Notes: generated by a model from the sequence alone, not told the origin. DNA of 64,000 nt from an uncultured Bacteroidales bacterium (GCA_946184615.1 CAMHFN010000008.1:23148-87147); one strand, 5' to 3'. Positions 1 through 10,250 are shown, counted from the stretch's first letter. Made by a program: numbers and translations.

Positions 1-1428
1 GTACGTCAGAAAGAATTGGTAAAACTATTAACCGACGGCCTTCAACCAGATTTGGGTGAATGTTTGGTTTATGGTCTAGGCGAAATATTGAGTAAACCTA
101 ATAATGAACAATTTCAGACAATACTATTATGGGCCAGAGCTTATATTGGTACACAGTTAATGAGATTGGATCCGATGTTGGCCGGATTCCAGAAAAAAAC
201 ATTTACAGATAAGATATATATATTGGATACGGATTTTGTTCTCAATTGCTTGGTTGAATATGGCACATATAGCGATATATACTCTATTCTTCTAAAAGAG
301 CTGTTAAATAATGGGTGTAAGGTGTACATACCAAGAAGTGTTGTCGAAGAGGTTGTTGTACATGCCAGTTTCGCTAGAAGAAACTACAACTATTTTAGAA
401 ACTCCTTTACTTCAATAGATGAGGTTTTAGTTTATGAAGAATTGTCCAATGTTTTTGTTATAGACTATTATATCAAGAATCTACGAAATGATCAGGATTA
501 TTCAATAGAGTCATTTTTGAATTATATGCAGAATGTATACGAACCTGAGGATTCGTATGATTTTATGATTGAGGTGATGGAAACAAGATTGCCAAAAGGC
601 ATTATAATAGGAGATGATGAGTTTGTCTGCAACGTGGATATCAATGAATCAGATTGTGATGCCTTGACTCAATTGGTTTATATCGAGACGTTAAAAACGC
701 CTAAAGCAGCTTATAGAACGGATGAGGAAAATTGGCGTATTGCAAAAACAGATGCTGAACTATACTTGATGGCAAAAGACCTTAATAAGAGTATACCAGA
801 AACAAACAAAAAGATACTATCTGGGAATGCATATCTTGTAACAAATTCAAGTCGTGCATTGCGATGTGCTAAGGAACTTCAACTTTATAGTTCGGTTGTG
901 TCAAGGCCAAAAGTTCTTGTCGCTTTATTGTCTGAAATTGGGTTGTTTGACTCTTCGAACAAGGCAATAATAAATCTTTTAGGGAATCCTTTTTTGGCAG
1001 AGGCTGTAAATCAAAATTGGAGTGGAATCAAGTCATTGATTGATGCTGGCGTAGATCTGAGAGGAAAAGAACTTCCTAGACTGAAAAGGGAACTGAAGAA
1101 AGAAATACACAGTCTAATGACCCAAGAAGATGTGTTCGCTGATAAGTGCGATTATGATAATTCAAATAAGGTTAATAAAATGGCGGATTCTGGTTCCGAG
1201 AAAGAATTGGATGAATTTGTAAAATTTGCTAGAGAAATACAAATCAAAGGATACAAATTAATTCCTGCTGCAGAAAAAATGATTAAGCGTTTTGAGGATA
1301 TAAAAACCAAGCAGGAGGAACAAGAACATCGGAATGACCAAATAGAAAAAGAACTTCAAAAAGTTGGAAAGAAAAAACAAAATTACATAAGAAGAGTAAC
1401 TGAAGCAGGTGCAAATAAAAAAAAGTAA
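1..1428 (+). CDS. PIN-like domain protein, 5' end outside window
   Basis: The frame is open from base 1 (V-R-Q-K-E-L-V...), so the track's TTG at 16 is probably not the true start and the gene is truncated by the window edge. A PIN-like nuclease fold is suggested by an acidic strand (YILDTDFVL), a mid-domain glutamate (VVEEVVVHA), a T-D-A-E-L helix with A-K-D-L and a closing LVTNSSRAL strand. The C-terminal ~100 residues are lysine/glutamate-rich and probably coiled-coil. It lies just upstream of fic and hsdR, so it may belong to the restriction locus. The family assignment is inference; RNase or DNase activity is not shown. Confidence 0.6.
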   Translation, partial: VRQKELVKLLTDGLQPDLGECLVYGLGEILSKPNNEQFQTILLWARAYIGTQLMRLDPMLAGFQKKTFTDKIYILDTDFVLNCLVEYGTYSDIYSILLKELLNNGCKVYIPRSVVEEVVVHASFARRNYNYFRNSFTSIDEVLVYEELSNVFVIDYYIKNLRNDQDYSIESFLNYMQNVYEPEDSYDFMIEVMETRLPKGIIIGDDEFVCNVDINESDCDALTQLVYIETLKTPKAAYRTDEENWRIAKTDAELYLMAKDLNKSIPETNKKILSGNAYLVTNSSRALRCAKELQLYSSVVSRPKVLVALLSEIGLFDSSNKAIINLLGNPFLAEAVNQNWSGIKSLIDAGVDLRGKELPRLKRELKKEIHSLMTQEDVFADKCDYDNSNKVNKMADSGSEKELDEFVKFAREIQIKGYKLIPAAEKMIKRFEDIKTKQEEQEHRNDQIEKELQKVGKKKQNYIRRVTEAGANKKK

Positions 1429-1541
1429 AGGGAAACCAAATTTGCCATTGATTTGCCGATCAATCGTCGAAGAATTTTCGAGGTAACATAGAAGGATCAT
1501 TGGACCCTATAAGAAGAGAGACTGACAAAAAATGATAAATT

Positions 1542-2561
1542 ATGGCTAGAAAAAAAACAGAAACATATAATGGCTACAAGCCGCCTTTTACGCTGTCTGC
1601 AAAGGCGGTGGGGATGATTGCGGACATCTCCGCGCAGATGGAATGTTTCGCCATACGGATGGAGCAAGACGATGCGCTGCGGCTGTGCAAGGCCAACCGC
1701 ATCAAGACCATACACAGCTCTTTGGCCATAGAGGGCAACCACCTTCTGGAAAGCGAGGTGGCGGACATCATTGACGGCAAGACTGTCGTTGCTCCCATCC
1801 GCGAGATTCAGGAGGTGAAGAACGCCATCCGAGTGTATGATGCGTTTGAAAAGCTCGACCCGTTCTCGATGGACGACCTGCTGCGTGCCCACAGCATGAT
1901 GATGTCGGCCTTGACCGATGACGCAGGCCATTTCCGCAGAGGTGGAGTGGGTGTGTACTCCGAAAACGGCTTGGTTCACATGGCACCGCCTGCCGAAAGG
2001 GTGTATCCCTTGATGTCCGACCTGTTCGACTGGCTGAAGAATGCCGATGACCACCTGCTGGTACGTAGCTGCGTATTCCACTATGAGTTTGAGTTTATCC
2101 ATCCCTTTATCGACGGCAACGGCAGGATGGGACGCCTGTGGCAGTCGCTCATCCTCAGCCGCTGGCATCCTGCCTTTGCGCACCTGCCTGTGGAGAATAT
2201 GGTCTATTCCAACCAACAGGCCTATTATGATGCCATCGCCCAAAGTACCAAACAGGGAGAAAGCGGCCCTTTTATTGAGTTTATGCTGGAAGAGATCTTT
2301 AAGTCCGTGCTCCAACATAAAGGTGAGCCTCTGGATGATACTGTAAATGATACTGTAAATGATACTGTAAAAACAACTCCTACCCAAGATGGTATTATTG
2401 ATTTGGTGAGGAAGAATCCTTCGTTCACATACGATGAACTGGCAGCACAACTTGGTGTTGGAAGAGCTACGATTGCACGTAATATTGCCATACTTAAAGA
2501 CAGAGGAGTTTTGGAACGTGTTGGAGAAGATAAAAACGGATATTGGAAACTTAACAAATAG
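1542..2561 (+). CDS. Fic family protein with winged-helix C-terminus
   Basis: 339 residues. The Fic motif HPFIDGNGRMGR is near residue 185, with the catalytic histidine and phosphate-binding GNGR intact, so AMP (or other NMP) transfer to target hydroxyls is expected. SSLAIEGN near residue 60 matches the N-terminal inhibitory-helix motif [ST]xxxE[GN] of self-inhibited class II Fic proteins. The C-terminus looks like a winged helix (LVRKNPSFTYDELAAQLG). Between them lies a 12-bp tandem repeat encoding DTVNDTVNDTVK. It ends 5 bp before hsdR, so the two are probably cotranscribed. Fic genes often sit within type I restriction loci; whether this one modulates the restriction enzyme is inference. 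Confidence 0.9.
   Translation: MARKKTETYNGYKPPFTLSAKAVGMIADISAQMECFAIRMEQDDALRLCKANRIKTIHSSLAIEGNHLLESEVADIIDGKTVVAPIREIQEVKNAIRVYDAFEKLDPFSMDDLLRAHSMMMSALTDDAGHFRRGGVGVYSENGLVHMAPPAERVYPLMSDLFDWLKNADDHLLVRSCVFHYEFEFIHPFIDGNGRMGRLWQSLILSRWHPAFAHLPVENMVYSNQQAYYDAIAQSTKQGESGPFIEFMLEEIFKSVLQHKGEPLDDTVNDTVNDTVKTTPTQDGIIDLVRKNPSFTYDELAAQLGVGRATIARNIAILKDRGVLERVGEDKNGYWKLNK
2337..2372 (+). repeat. Three 12-bp in-frame tandem repeats in the fic gene
   Basis: GATACTGTAAAT occurs twice, followed by GATACTGTAAAA. They encode (D)TVN-DTVN-DTVK in the linker between the Fic core and the winged helix. A 12-bp unit changes length without shifting the frame, so copy number could vary between strains. Confidence 0.9.
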
Positions 2562-2566
2562 CCACT

Positions 2567-5500
2567 ATGACCCAACTCCACGAATCTGACATAGAGCAGA
2601 TGCTCATCGAGCAACTGAAAGCCAAAGGCTACCAATACCTCTATGGCCCCGACATTGCGCCTGATGGCGAGACTCCCATGCGTGCTAGCTTTGAGGAGGT
2701 GGTGTTGCGCGACAAGTTGGAAAAGGCGGTGAAACGGCTCAATCCATCATTGCCCTATTCGGTGCAGGACGAGGCGGTGAAAACCGTGTTGCGTATCAGC
2801 TCGCCCGATGTGCTGGCCAACAACGAGGATTTTCATCGCTTGCTGACTGAAGGCGTTCCTGTGTCGGTGTTCAAAGACGGAGTGGAGCGTGGCGAAAGGG
2901 TGTGGCTCGTCGACTTCAACGACCCTTGGAACAACGAATTTACTGTGGTCAACCAGTTCACCATCATCGAGAACGGCCACAATCGCCGCCCCGATGTGCT
3001 GTTGTTTGTGAACGGTCTGCCCTTGGTCATCTTCGAACTGAAAAATGCCGCCGACGAGAATGCCACGCTGCAAAGTGCATATCGGCAGATTGAGACCTAC
3101 AAGCAACAGATTCCATCGCTGTTCACTTATAATGCCCTTGTGGTCATTTCTGATGGATTGGAGGCACGGGCAGGCTCGCTTTCGGCGGGTTTCAGCCGCT
3201 TCACGGCATGGAAGAGTGAGGACGGCGAGAATGTGGCTTCGAATCTGGTGAGCGAGTTGGAAGTGTTGGTCAACGGTATGTTGCAGAAGGACACTCTGCT
3301 GGATTTGGTGCAGTCGTTCACTGTGTTTGAGAAACAGAAACAAGAAGACTTAAAGACGGGTCTCACCACCATCAAAACGGTGAAGAAGATTGCCGCCTAT
3401 CACCAATACTATGCCGTCAACAAGGCGGTGGAATCGACTTTACGAGCCACGGGCATCAATGCTACTAGTTTGTTCGCCGAATCACCTGCCAATTATGGCT
3501 TCAAGACGGTGAAAGAGCAACGGCCTGGCGACCATCGTGCTGGTGTGGTGTGGCACACGCAGGGTAGTGGCAAGTCATTGACCATGGTGTTCTATACGGG
3601 CAAAATCGTGCAGCGGCTCAACAACCCGACCATTGTGGTCATCACCGACCGCAACGATTTGGATGACCAGCTTTTCGATACCTTTACGGGCGCAAAGCAA
3701 CTCTTGAGGCAGACACCTGTCCAAGCCGAAAGTCGTGAGCACTTGAAGAAGCTTTTGTCGGTGCAGTCAGGCGGTGTTATCTTCACAACCATTCAGAAGT
3801 TTCAACCCGAGTCGGGCAATGTTTACGACACACTTACCGACCGCAGCAATGTCATCGTGATGGCTGACGAGGCACACCGCACGCAATACGGCTTCAAGGC
3901 CAAGACGGTGGACGTGCGCAACGAGGCAGATGAAGTGATTGGCTCGGAAATCAAATACGGTTTTGCCAAGTATTTACGTGATGCGCTGCCTAATGCCACC
4001 TATCTTGGTTTCACAGGAACACCCATTGAGAAAGAGGACAAGAACACGCCAGCGGTGTTCGGCAATTACATTGACGTTTACGACATTGCACAGGCGGTGG
4101 AGGATGGTGCCACGGTGCGCATCTACTATGAAAGCCGTCTCGCCAAAGTGGAACTCAGCGATGAAGGCCGCCAGTTGGTGGAAGACCTCGACAAGGAGTT
4201 GGAAACCGAGGATATGAACGATGTCCAAAAGGCCAAGGCGAAGTGGACACAGCTGGAAGCACTGATTGGCAGTCCCAACCGTTTGAAAAACATTGCCAAG
4301 GATATTGTCACGCATTTCGAGGAGCGACAGAAAGTGTTTGAAGGCAAGGCGATGGTAGTGGCGATGAGCCGCCGTATCGCCGCCGAGTTGTACGATGAAA
4401 TTATCAAATTGCGTCCCGAGTGGCATTCCGATGACCTGGCCAAAGGTGCCGTAAAGGTGGTGATGACCTCTTCGGCATCCGATGGTGCAAAGATAGCCAA
4501 GCACCATACCACCAAGGAGCAACGCCGTGCGTTGGCCGAGCGTATGAAAGATCCCGACGATGAGCTGAAGCTCGTCATTGTGCGCGATATGTGGCTCACC
4601 GGTTTCGATGTGCCATGCCTGCACACGCTTTACATCGACAAGCCCATGCAGGGTCACAACCTGATGCAGGCTATCGCCCGCGTGAACCGTGTTTATAAAG
4701 ACAAGCCTGGCGGTTTGGTGGTCGATTATTTGGGCATCGCGGCAGACTTGAAAAAGGCCTTGTCGTTCTATTCCGACTCGGGTGGTAAAGGCGACCCGAC
4801 ACAACAACAGGAACAGGCCGTGGCCTTGATGCAGGAGAAGCTGGAAGTGGTGGAGCAGATGTTCTATGGCTTTGACTACAAGCAATACTTCACTGCCGAC
4901 ACCGCTGGGAAGCTCTCGTGGATTCTAAAAGCCGAAGATTTCATTTTAAGTTTGGACGATGGCAAGAAGCGTTTTGTCAACGAAGTGACAGCCTTGGGCA
5001 AAGCCTTCGCTTTGGCCATCCCGCAGGATGCCGCCATGGATGTGAAGGATGAGGTGGCATTCTTCCAAGCTGTGAAAGCCCGTCTTTGCAAGTTTGACCA
5101 GACTAACTCTGGTAAAACAGATGAGGAGATAGAAACCACTATACGCCAAGTCATTGATAAGGCATTGATTTCAGAAAAAGTCATCGATTTATTTGATGCG
5201 GCAGGTATCAAGAAACCCGATATTTCCATTCTTTCAGAAGAGTTCCTGATGGAATTGAAAGGCATGGAGCATAAGAACATCGCCTTGGAGGTGTTACGAA
5301 AGCTGTTGGAAGGTGAAATCAAGGCACGTTCCAAGTTCAATGTGGTGGAAGGGCGCACGTTGATGGAGATGCTTGACGGCTCCATCACGCGTTATCACAA
5401 CAAAATCATCACTGCCGCCGAAGTTATCGATGAGCTGATCAAACTCAGCAAAACCATTGTGGAGAAAGACAAAGAGGCTGATGACATGGGCTTGACCACC

Positions 5501-5782
5501 TACGAATATGCATTCTATTCTGCCGTTGCCGACAACGAAAGCGCGAAAGAGCTGATGGGGAAGGACAAACTCCGTGAATTGGCGGTGGTATTGACCGAAA
5601 CCATCCGCAAGAATTCATCCATTGACTGGACCATCAAGGAGAATGTTCGGGCAAAGATGAAAGTGGCTGTAAAACGGCTGTTGCGCAAATACGGTTATCC
5701 ACCCGATATGCAACAATTAGCTACTGAGACAGTTTTGAAACAAGCCGAGAAAATTGCAGAAGAGATTCTTGCTTCTTTTTAA
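2567..5782 (+). CDS. hsdR: Type I restriction enzyme, R subunit
   Basis: 1071 residues, full length for HsdR. The N-terminal RecB-like nuclease motif is visible (RPDVLLFVNGLPLVIFELKNA type D...ELK, residues ~141-161). The SF2 translocase follows: Walker A QGSGKS (~330), DEAH box ADEAHRTQ (~433), motif III region GFTGTP (~481). The C-terminal helical domain contacts the methylase. It cleaves unmodified DNA together with HsdM and HsdS, neither of which is in this window; they are probably upstream of base 1. It starts 5 bp after fic. Its TAA overlaps the stop codon of the convergent TPR gene by 4 bp. Confidence 0.95.
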   Translation: MTQLHESDIEQMLIEQLKAKGYQYLYGPDIAPDGETPMRASFEEVVLRDKLEKAVKRLNPSLPYSVQDEAVKTVLRISSPDVLANNEDFHRLLTEGVPVSVFKDGVERGERVWLVDFNDPWNNEFTVVNQFTIIENGHNRRPDVLLFVNGLPLVIFELKNAADENATLQSAYRQIETYKQQIPSLFTYNALVVISDGLEARAGSLSAGFSRFTAWKSEDGENVASNLVSELEVLVNGMLQKDTLLDLVQSFTVFEKQKQEDLKTGLTTIKTVKKIAAYHQYYAVNKAVESTLRATGINATSLFAESPANYGFKTVKEQRPGDHRAGVVWHTQGSGKSLTMVFYTGKIVQRLNNPTIVVITDRNDLDDQLFDTFTGAKQLLRQTPVQAESREHLKKLLSVQSGGVIFTTIQKFQPESGNVYDTLTDRSNVIVMADEAHRTQYGFKAKTVDVRNEADEVIGSEIKYGFAKYLRDALPNATYLGFTGTPIEKEDKNTPAVFGNYIDVYDIAQAVEDGATVRIYYESRLAKVELSDEGRQLVEDLDKELETEDMNDVQKAKAKWTQLEALIGSPNRLKNIAKDIVTHFEERQKVFEGKAMVVAMSRRIAAELYDEIIKLRPEWHSDDLAKGAVKVVMTSSASDGAKIAKHHTTKEQRRALAERMKDPDDELKLVIVRDMWLTGFDVPCLHTLYIDKPMQGHNLMQAIARVNRVYKDKPGGLVVDYLGIAADLKKALSFYSDSGGKGDPTQQQEQAVALMQEKLEVVEQMFYGFDYKQYFTADTAGKLSWILKAEDFILSLDDGKKRFVNEVTALGKAFALAIPQDAAMDVKDEVAFFQAVKARLCKFDQTNSGKTDEEIETTIRQVIDKALISEKVIDLFDAAGIKKPDISILSEEFLMELKGMEHKNIALEVLRKLLEGEIKARSKFNVVEGRTLMEMLDGSITRYHNKIITAAEVIDELIKLSKTIVEKDKEADDMGLTTYEYAFYSAVADNESAKELMGKDKLRELAVVLTETIRKNSSIDWTIKENVRAKMKVAVKRLLRKYGYPPDMQQLATETVLKQAEKIAEEILASF

Positions 5783-7872
5783 TTGCTCCTTGAGATCATC
5801 ACCAAACTCACCTCCACATCATCGTTCTCTGAGATCAGCTCGATCCAGGTGTTGTTCTCGCTAAACCATTTATATTGGCCGCCGATGCGGAAGATGTAGG
5901 TCTTCTCTTCTTCATTCTCGGAGATGGCCAGCACGAAACCGCCGTTCTTGCCAGCGTCACTGCCGAACGAGACGATCATCGGGAAGCTCTTGCCAGGAGT
6001 GATGTTACGGGCTTTGATGACGACGTAGTTGGAACGACGTGAGGCCACATCAACAGGATTGAAGGTGAAACGACGTGGTGTGTTGGCCGTCATGGTGAAG
6101 GCTTCGGAGTTTAGCTCGTACAACTTGTTTTCTTCAATGAGTCGGTTGATGCGGTCGATCATCTCAACAGGGTAGGGTTCGCCTAAACCAAGGTCGACGG
6201 CTTTGGTGTAGTTCTCCACTGCCTTGTCGAGGGCTTTAGCGTTGTATTGTTTGTCGCCTTCTTTGATGAAGGTGTTATATTGGGTGCGCAGTGCGGCCAT
6301 CTTTTGGGTGTTGAGACGCTCTGCCTCAACCAATTTGGCGGAAGCTTCTGCATCACCGGGCTTGGCCACCAAGGCGAGGTTGTATTGAGAAACGGCATCG
6401 CTGTAGTTCTCGTCGTTCATGAAACGGCTTGCGGCGGCCATGGCTTCGTCGTAACGTTGCTGGGCTTCAGCGGCGATTCGGGCAAAGATACCGTCAATTT
6501 CTGCGATTTTTGCTGTAGCTGTAGCGTTCTCTGCGTCAATGGTGAACACCTCTTGGTATTTGGTCTTTGCTTCCACGAGTTTCTCTTCGGCGAAGAGTCC
6601 GTCGGCGATGCCAAGCATCTCTTGGATTCTTGCTTGGCGTTCCGCTTCAGCGGCGGCGGCAGCTTCAGCGGCCAAGCGAGCAGCCTCGGCTTCAGCGGCT
6701 AGTCTTGCGGCTTCTTCTTCAGCGGCGATACGTGCGGCTTCAGCTTCTGCTGCCAGTCTTGCGGCTTCCTCTTCGGCGGCGATACGGGCGGCCTCCTCGG
6801 CGGCTAACCTTGCGGCTTCTTCTTCGGCGGCGATACGAGCTGCTTCTGCTTCTGCTGCGAGTCTTGCTGCTTCTGCTTCTGCTGCTAAACGAGCAGCCTC
6901 GGCTTCAGCTGCCAGTCGTGCTGCTTCTTCTTCAGCAGCGATACGGGCGGCCTCCTCGGCATCTTGTTGGGCGATGAGGGGGTCAAGGCGTGAAATCATT
7001 TCGGTGGCGTATGCATCGCCAGCAATGACACTTAGTGCACTTTGATAGTGCGACTTGGCATCTTTGTAGGCCTTGTTTTCATAAAGACGGTCAGCTTCGG
7101 CAATGTAAGCGTTGTAACGGTCGTTGGTGGCTTTGGAGCCTTGCAGTTCTTGAAGTCTTGCCATCACTTGACCATCGTTGGGGAAGATTTCCAGTGCTTG
7201 GTTCAATTTTTGGATGGCTCCATCGTAGTTTTTGCGAAGGGCAAGGTTGTTGGCTTCATCCACCAGGGTGTTGAAGCGTGTCACCTTTTCGTTATAGACC
7301 GATTGGAGGCGTTTGGCTTCGGCGATACGCTCTTTGGGCAGGTTGTCACTAGGGAAGATGTCCTTGGCGATTTCAAACTGCATGATGGCGGCATCGAAGT
7401 TCTCTTCCTCCAACAACGTGTTGCCTTGAGCGATAGCGGTATCGTAAGCCTCCTGTTTGTCATGACGTTCTTGAAGGATGGCCCGGATGGCATCGGCTTG
7501 AGCGCTCACGTATTTGTCGCCAGGGAAGATGGCAAGTGCTTGTTCGTATTGGGCAAGGGCTTCTTCGTATTTGTTCTGGGCATTGAGGGCATCACCAGCA
7601 TCGAGGTGTGCATAGAAAACCTCTTGGCGCTCGCTGTCTTGTTGGATCTTCACCAAGGTCTCGTCAAGTTTCTTCTTGGCCTCAGCGTCTTTGGGTTTTT
7701 GTTTCAGCGCCATCTCGTAATAGGTCTTGGCACTGATATAGTCCTTGGCGGCGAATTTGGTATTTCCACTACGCATCAACGATTCATAGCTCTCAGCGTT
7801 CTGTGCTTGGACTCCCGTCGAGCAGAGCACCGCCGCTCCAAACAATAATCCAAATATAATGTGTCGTTTCAT
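5779..7872 (-). CDS. Secreted TPR protein with Ala/Glu/Arg-rich helical repeats
   Basis: 697 residues with a clear signal peptide (MKRHIIFGLLFGAAVLCSTGVQAQ), so periplasmic or outer-membrane associated. TPR-like units (SGNTKFAAKDYISAKTYYEMAL; YEEALAQYEQALAIFPGD) flank a low-complexity section of about 110 residues made of AAEAEAARLAAE/AARIAAEEE repeats, probably one long charged helix. The last ~120 residues form a separate beta-rich domain of unknown type. The gene lies 25 bp downstream of the LolD-type ATPase on the same strand, so cotranscription is possible. No enzymatic motif was seen; a scaffolding role is only a guess. Confidence 0.8.
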   Translation of the reverse strand: MKRHIIFGLLFGAAVLCSTGVQAQNAESYESLMRSGNTKFAAKDYISAKTYYEMALKQKPKDAEAKKKLDETLVKIQQDSERQEVFYAHLDAGDALNAQNKYEEALAQYEQALAIFPGDKYVSAQADAIRAILQERHDKQEAYDTAIAQGNTLLEEENFDAAIMQFEIAKDIFPSDNLPKERIAEAKRLQSVYNEKVTRFNTLVDEANNLALRKNYDGAIQKLNQALEIFPNDGQVMARLQELQGSKATNDRYNAYIAEADRLYENKAYKDAKSHYQSALSVIAGDAYATEMISRLDPLIAQQDAEEAARIAAEEEAARLAAEAEAARLAAEAEAARLAAEAEAARIAAEEEAARLAAEEAARIAAEEEAARLAAEAEAARIAAEEEAARLAAEAEAARLAAEAAAAAEAERQARIQEMLGIADGLFAEEKLVEAKTKYQEVFTIDAENATATAKIAEIDGIFARIAAEAQQRYDEAMAAASRFMNDENYSDAVSQYNLALVAKPGDAEASAKLVEAERLNTQKMAALRTQYNTFIKEGDKQYNAKALDKAVENYTKAVDLGLGEPYPVEMIDRINRLIEENKLYELNSEAFTMTANTPRRFTFNPVDVASRRSNYVVIKARNITPGKSFPMIVSFGSDAGKNGGFVLAISENEEEKTYIFRIGGQYKWFSENNTWIELISENDDVEVSLVMISRSN
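6640..6960 (-). repeat. Coding low-complexity repeat array in the TPR gene
   Basis: Degenerate 21-36 bp units encode alternating AARLAAEAE and AARIAAEEE blocks. Codon choice differs between units, so the array is old or under selection rather than freshly amplified. Confidence 0.85.
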
Positions 7873-7897
7873 ATTCTTGTTTCTTACTTCTGTCTTC

Positions 7898-8548
7898 TTA
7901 ACTTATTAATCCATCTTTTATTGTAATGGTTCTGTCCGACATAGCGGCCAATTCTGGGTTGTGTGTCACAATAACGAAAGTCTGTCCCAACTCGTCCCTC
8001 AGTTTAAAAAAGAGATGATGCAGTTCCTTTGCCGAGGTGGAATCGAGGTTGCCTGAGGGCTCGTCAGCCAATACCACGGCGGGTTTGTTGATCAAGGCAC
8101 GGGCTACAGCGATGCGTTGCTGCTCGCCACCTGAGAGTTGCGAAGGCTTATGGTCTTTTCGTTCTGTAAGATTAAGGTAATCAAGTAGTTGCATAGCATG
8201 TTCTGTGGCTTTTTCTTTGGAGGTCCCTCCGATATAGGCGGGGATACAGATGTTCTCCAAGGCGGTAAACTCAGGCAGCAGGTGATGGAACTGAAACACA
8301 AATCCGATTTTTTTGTTTCTGAATTCGGCCAACGCCCTGTCGTTAAGTTGGTTGACTTCTTTGTCGTCGATAAGCAACGAACCTTTGTTCGCGCGATCCA
8401 GGGTGCCCAAGATGTGGAGTAGGGTGGATTTGCCCGCCCCGGAAGCTCCCACAATGCTCACAATCTCTTTTTTCTCGATATGGAGGTCGATGCCTTTCAA
8501 CACTTCAAGACTGCCGAACGATTTGTGTATGCCTGTTGCTCTGATCAT
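7898..8548 (-). CDS. ABC transporter ATP-binding protein, LolD/MacB type
   Basis: 216 residues from the ATG at 8548, chosen over the track's upstream ATG because the -7 box at 8566-8573 lies between the two. Walker A is GASGAGKST, the signature motif is [15 protein letters not shown], Walker B is VVLADEPSG and the H-loop is VTHNPE. The [16 protein letters not shown] region is typical of the LolD/MacB/FtsE group, so lipoprotein release or a related envelope export task is likely. No permease gene lies beside it, so the partner must be encoded elsewhere. The Lol assignment is by family resemblance. Confidence 0.88.
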   Translation of the reverse strand: MIRATGIHKSFGSLEVLKGIDLHIEKKEIVSIVGASGAGKSTLLHILGTLDRANKGSLLIDDKEVNQLNDRALAEFRNKKIGFVFQFHHLLPEFTALENICIPAYIGGTSKEKATEHAMQLLDYLNLTERKDHKPSQLSGGEQQRIAVARALINKPAVVLADEPSGNLDSTSAKELHHLFFKLRDELGQTFVIVTHNPELAAMSDRTITIKDGLIS

Positions 8549-8565
8549 GCTTTGCGATTTGGGCG

Positions 8566-8573
8566 CAAAGATA
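8566..8573 (-). promoter_or_regulatory. Bacteroidota -7 box for the LolD-type gene
   Basis: TATCTTTG on the minus strand, 18 bp before the chosen ATG. It matches TAnnTTTG and supports the shorter start. Confidence 0.65.
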
Positions 8574-8579
8574 CGCAAA

Positions 8580-9500
8580 TTATTTCTCTTTCTCCACGTT
8601 AAGCATAACAATTGCAAAAAGCATCACAAAAATTGCAGTCCACTGTACCGGGGAATACACTGTTTTGTTGACGAAGTAGTCCAAGACAACGGCCGTGATC
8701 GGGTACATCAGCTCCAGGAAGGTTGAGAGCGAAGCTTTTACATGTCGCAGACCGTAATAATAAAGGAAGATGGCACCTGAGCCAGTGGTTAAACCAATGA
8801 GTGCGATGAAGAGCCAGTTGCGCGGTGTGATTTGTGAGAAATCTCCGATATGGCCAGTGAACAACACGATGAAAAGCATGATCAAGGTGGTGAAACCATA
8901 GCGGAAAAAGGTGGAGCTGACGAAGGAATAGTTGCCCAGGATTTTCTTTGAGAACACGGTTGAACTGCCGAAGGAAAACGCTGCAAGAAGCGAAAGAAAG
9001 GCCGCATAAAGGGTGGTGATGCCCTCGGTGGTGAAGTCAGGTAGTGCCCAACCAAACGTCATGAAATATCCGGCAATAAGTGCGATGGAAGCCCATAACA
9101 AGAAATGCCTTTTGATACGTTCTTTCAAGATGATACGGGCCAAGATGACGGCGAAGACAGGCTGTAGTTTTTGCAGGAGCACAATGACAGAAAGACTGTT
9201 GAAGTGCATGAGGAACAGCGATTTCACGATGGCCAAGGTGCCTAATGCGCCACCGAATAGGGCGATCAGGGTGAAATAGAGCAGGTCGGACTTCGACATG
9301 GTCTTCAGATGGCGGTATTCCCTGAAAAAGAATACGTTCATCAACAGGAATGGGAAGAGGTGGATGACGAAGACCACAAAAGCCGTATTGAGATTGTAAA
9401 GCTGTGGGGTGAGCAAAATGCCGTCCACACCCCAGAGCATGGCGGAAAGGGCCACGGCCAAAGCCCCGATTAATTTAGTGTTCTGTTGTTGATCTTTCAT
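8580..9500 (-). CDS. EamA/DMT family permease
   Basis: 306 residues from [10 protein letters not shown]; the longer track ORF reads antisense into pnuC and lacks membrane character there. About ten hydrophobic segments are arranged as two EamA repeats, the first beginning [21 protein letters not shown]. The start overlaps the pnuC stop by 4 bp, so pnuC and this gene are translationally coupled. The family exports or imports diverse small metabolites. The pnuC neighbour might hint at a vitamin or nucleoside substrate, but the sequence does not show it. Confidence 0.88.
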   Translation of the reverse strand: MKDQQQNTKLIGALAVALSAMLWGVDGILLTPQLYNLNTAFVVFVIHLFPFLLMNVFFFREYRHLKTMSKSDLLYFTLIALFGGALGTLAIVKSLFLMHFNSLSVIVLLQKLQPVFAVILARIILKERIKRHFLLWASIALIAGYFMTFGWALPDFTTEGITTLYAAFLSLLAAFSFGSSTVFSKKILGNYSFVSSTFFRYGFTTLIMLFIVLFTGHIGDFSQITPRNWLFIALIGLTTGSGAIFLYYYGLRHVKASLSTFLELMYPITAVVLDYFVNKTVYSPVQWTAIFVMLFAIVMLNVEKEK

Positions 9501-10210
9501 CTTTGTAGCTTGTCGTTCGCGATGGCTTCCTTTTCCCAACGCACACACATGATGAGAGAATTCACTAAATAGACGATATACATCATTGTGATTGGGAAAT
9601 TGCCTGCCTTGATATACATGAAAATGCTGATGCAGTTGATGGCAATCCAAATCCACCATTGTTCGCTGAACATCTTGACCATCAGGATCATGGCAATGAC
9701 TTGCATGACCGCCTTGGCTGCATCGGCGAATGGTGCCAAATCGTTGGTGAATCGCTTCATGATCAAACCAACGGCGACCGTGCCAATCAGGATAGCCATG
9801 AGGCTGACCATACGGACCTTGTTCGACGCATGTCGTTTTATGACCTCATGGGTCTCTTTGTTCATGTTTTTCGCCCAAGTGAAGAACCCGACAAACTGCA
9901 TGATGAAGTTGTAAATCGTCACCCCCATGTCAGCGTAGAGCCTGGATATCAGTGTGATGTAAATCATTAAGCTACAGTGGATAAATCCAAAGAGATAGTT
10001 GGAGAGTTTGCCTTTGCCTCCCAACACCACGTTGATGATCCCGCAAGCCGAAGCCACGATATGTATCCAATAAAAACGGTCGTCACTCTTGTCGTACTTG
10101 AATAGGATGGACATGATGGTGATGATGGCACAGACGGATACCAGCCAGATGACATCAAACGGTTTCCAACCTGAGAGTTCTTCTTTTACAAGGGCTTTGA
10201 TTTTTTGCAT
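9497..10210 (-). CDS. pnuC: PnuC-type nicotinamide riboside transporter
   Basis: 237 residues, seven or so hydrophobic segments, with PnuC-type features: WKPFDVIWL near the start, NVVLGGKGKLSNYLFGFI, and WIWIAINCISIFMYIKAGNFP toward the end. The family imports nicotinamide riboside (or thiamine in PnuT variants) by facilitated diffusion with intracellular trapping. It heads a two-gene unit with the EamA permease. It is divergent from nth, with only ~50 bp shared between the two starts. A thiamine specificity cannot be excluded from sequence alone. Confidence 0.85.
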   Translation of the reverse strand: MQKIKALVKEELSGWKPFDVIWLVSVCAIITIMSILFKYDKSDDRFYWIHIVASACGIINVVLGGKGKLSNYLFGFIHCSLMIYITLISRLYADMGVTIYNFIMQFVGFFTWAKNMNKETHEVIKRHASNKVRMVSLMAILIGTVAVGLIMKRFTNDLAPFADAAKAVMQVIAMILMVKMFSEQWWIWIAINCISIFMYIKAGNFPITMMYIVYLVNSLIMCVRWEKEAIANDKLQR

Positions 10211-10250
10211 TTTCCTTGTCTTTTAGACTGCAAAAGTAGGAAATATTCTG

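Noticed and set aside
1497-2450. Minus-strand ORF of 317 aa
   Set aside because: Antisense to the fic gene, whose motifs are clear on the plus strand.
3974-4885. Minus-strand ORF of 303 aa
   Set aside because: Antisense to hsdR, whose helicase motifs are on the plus strand.
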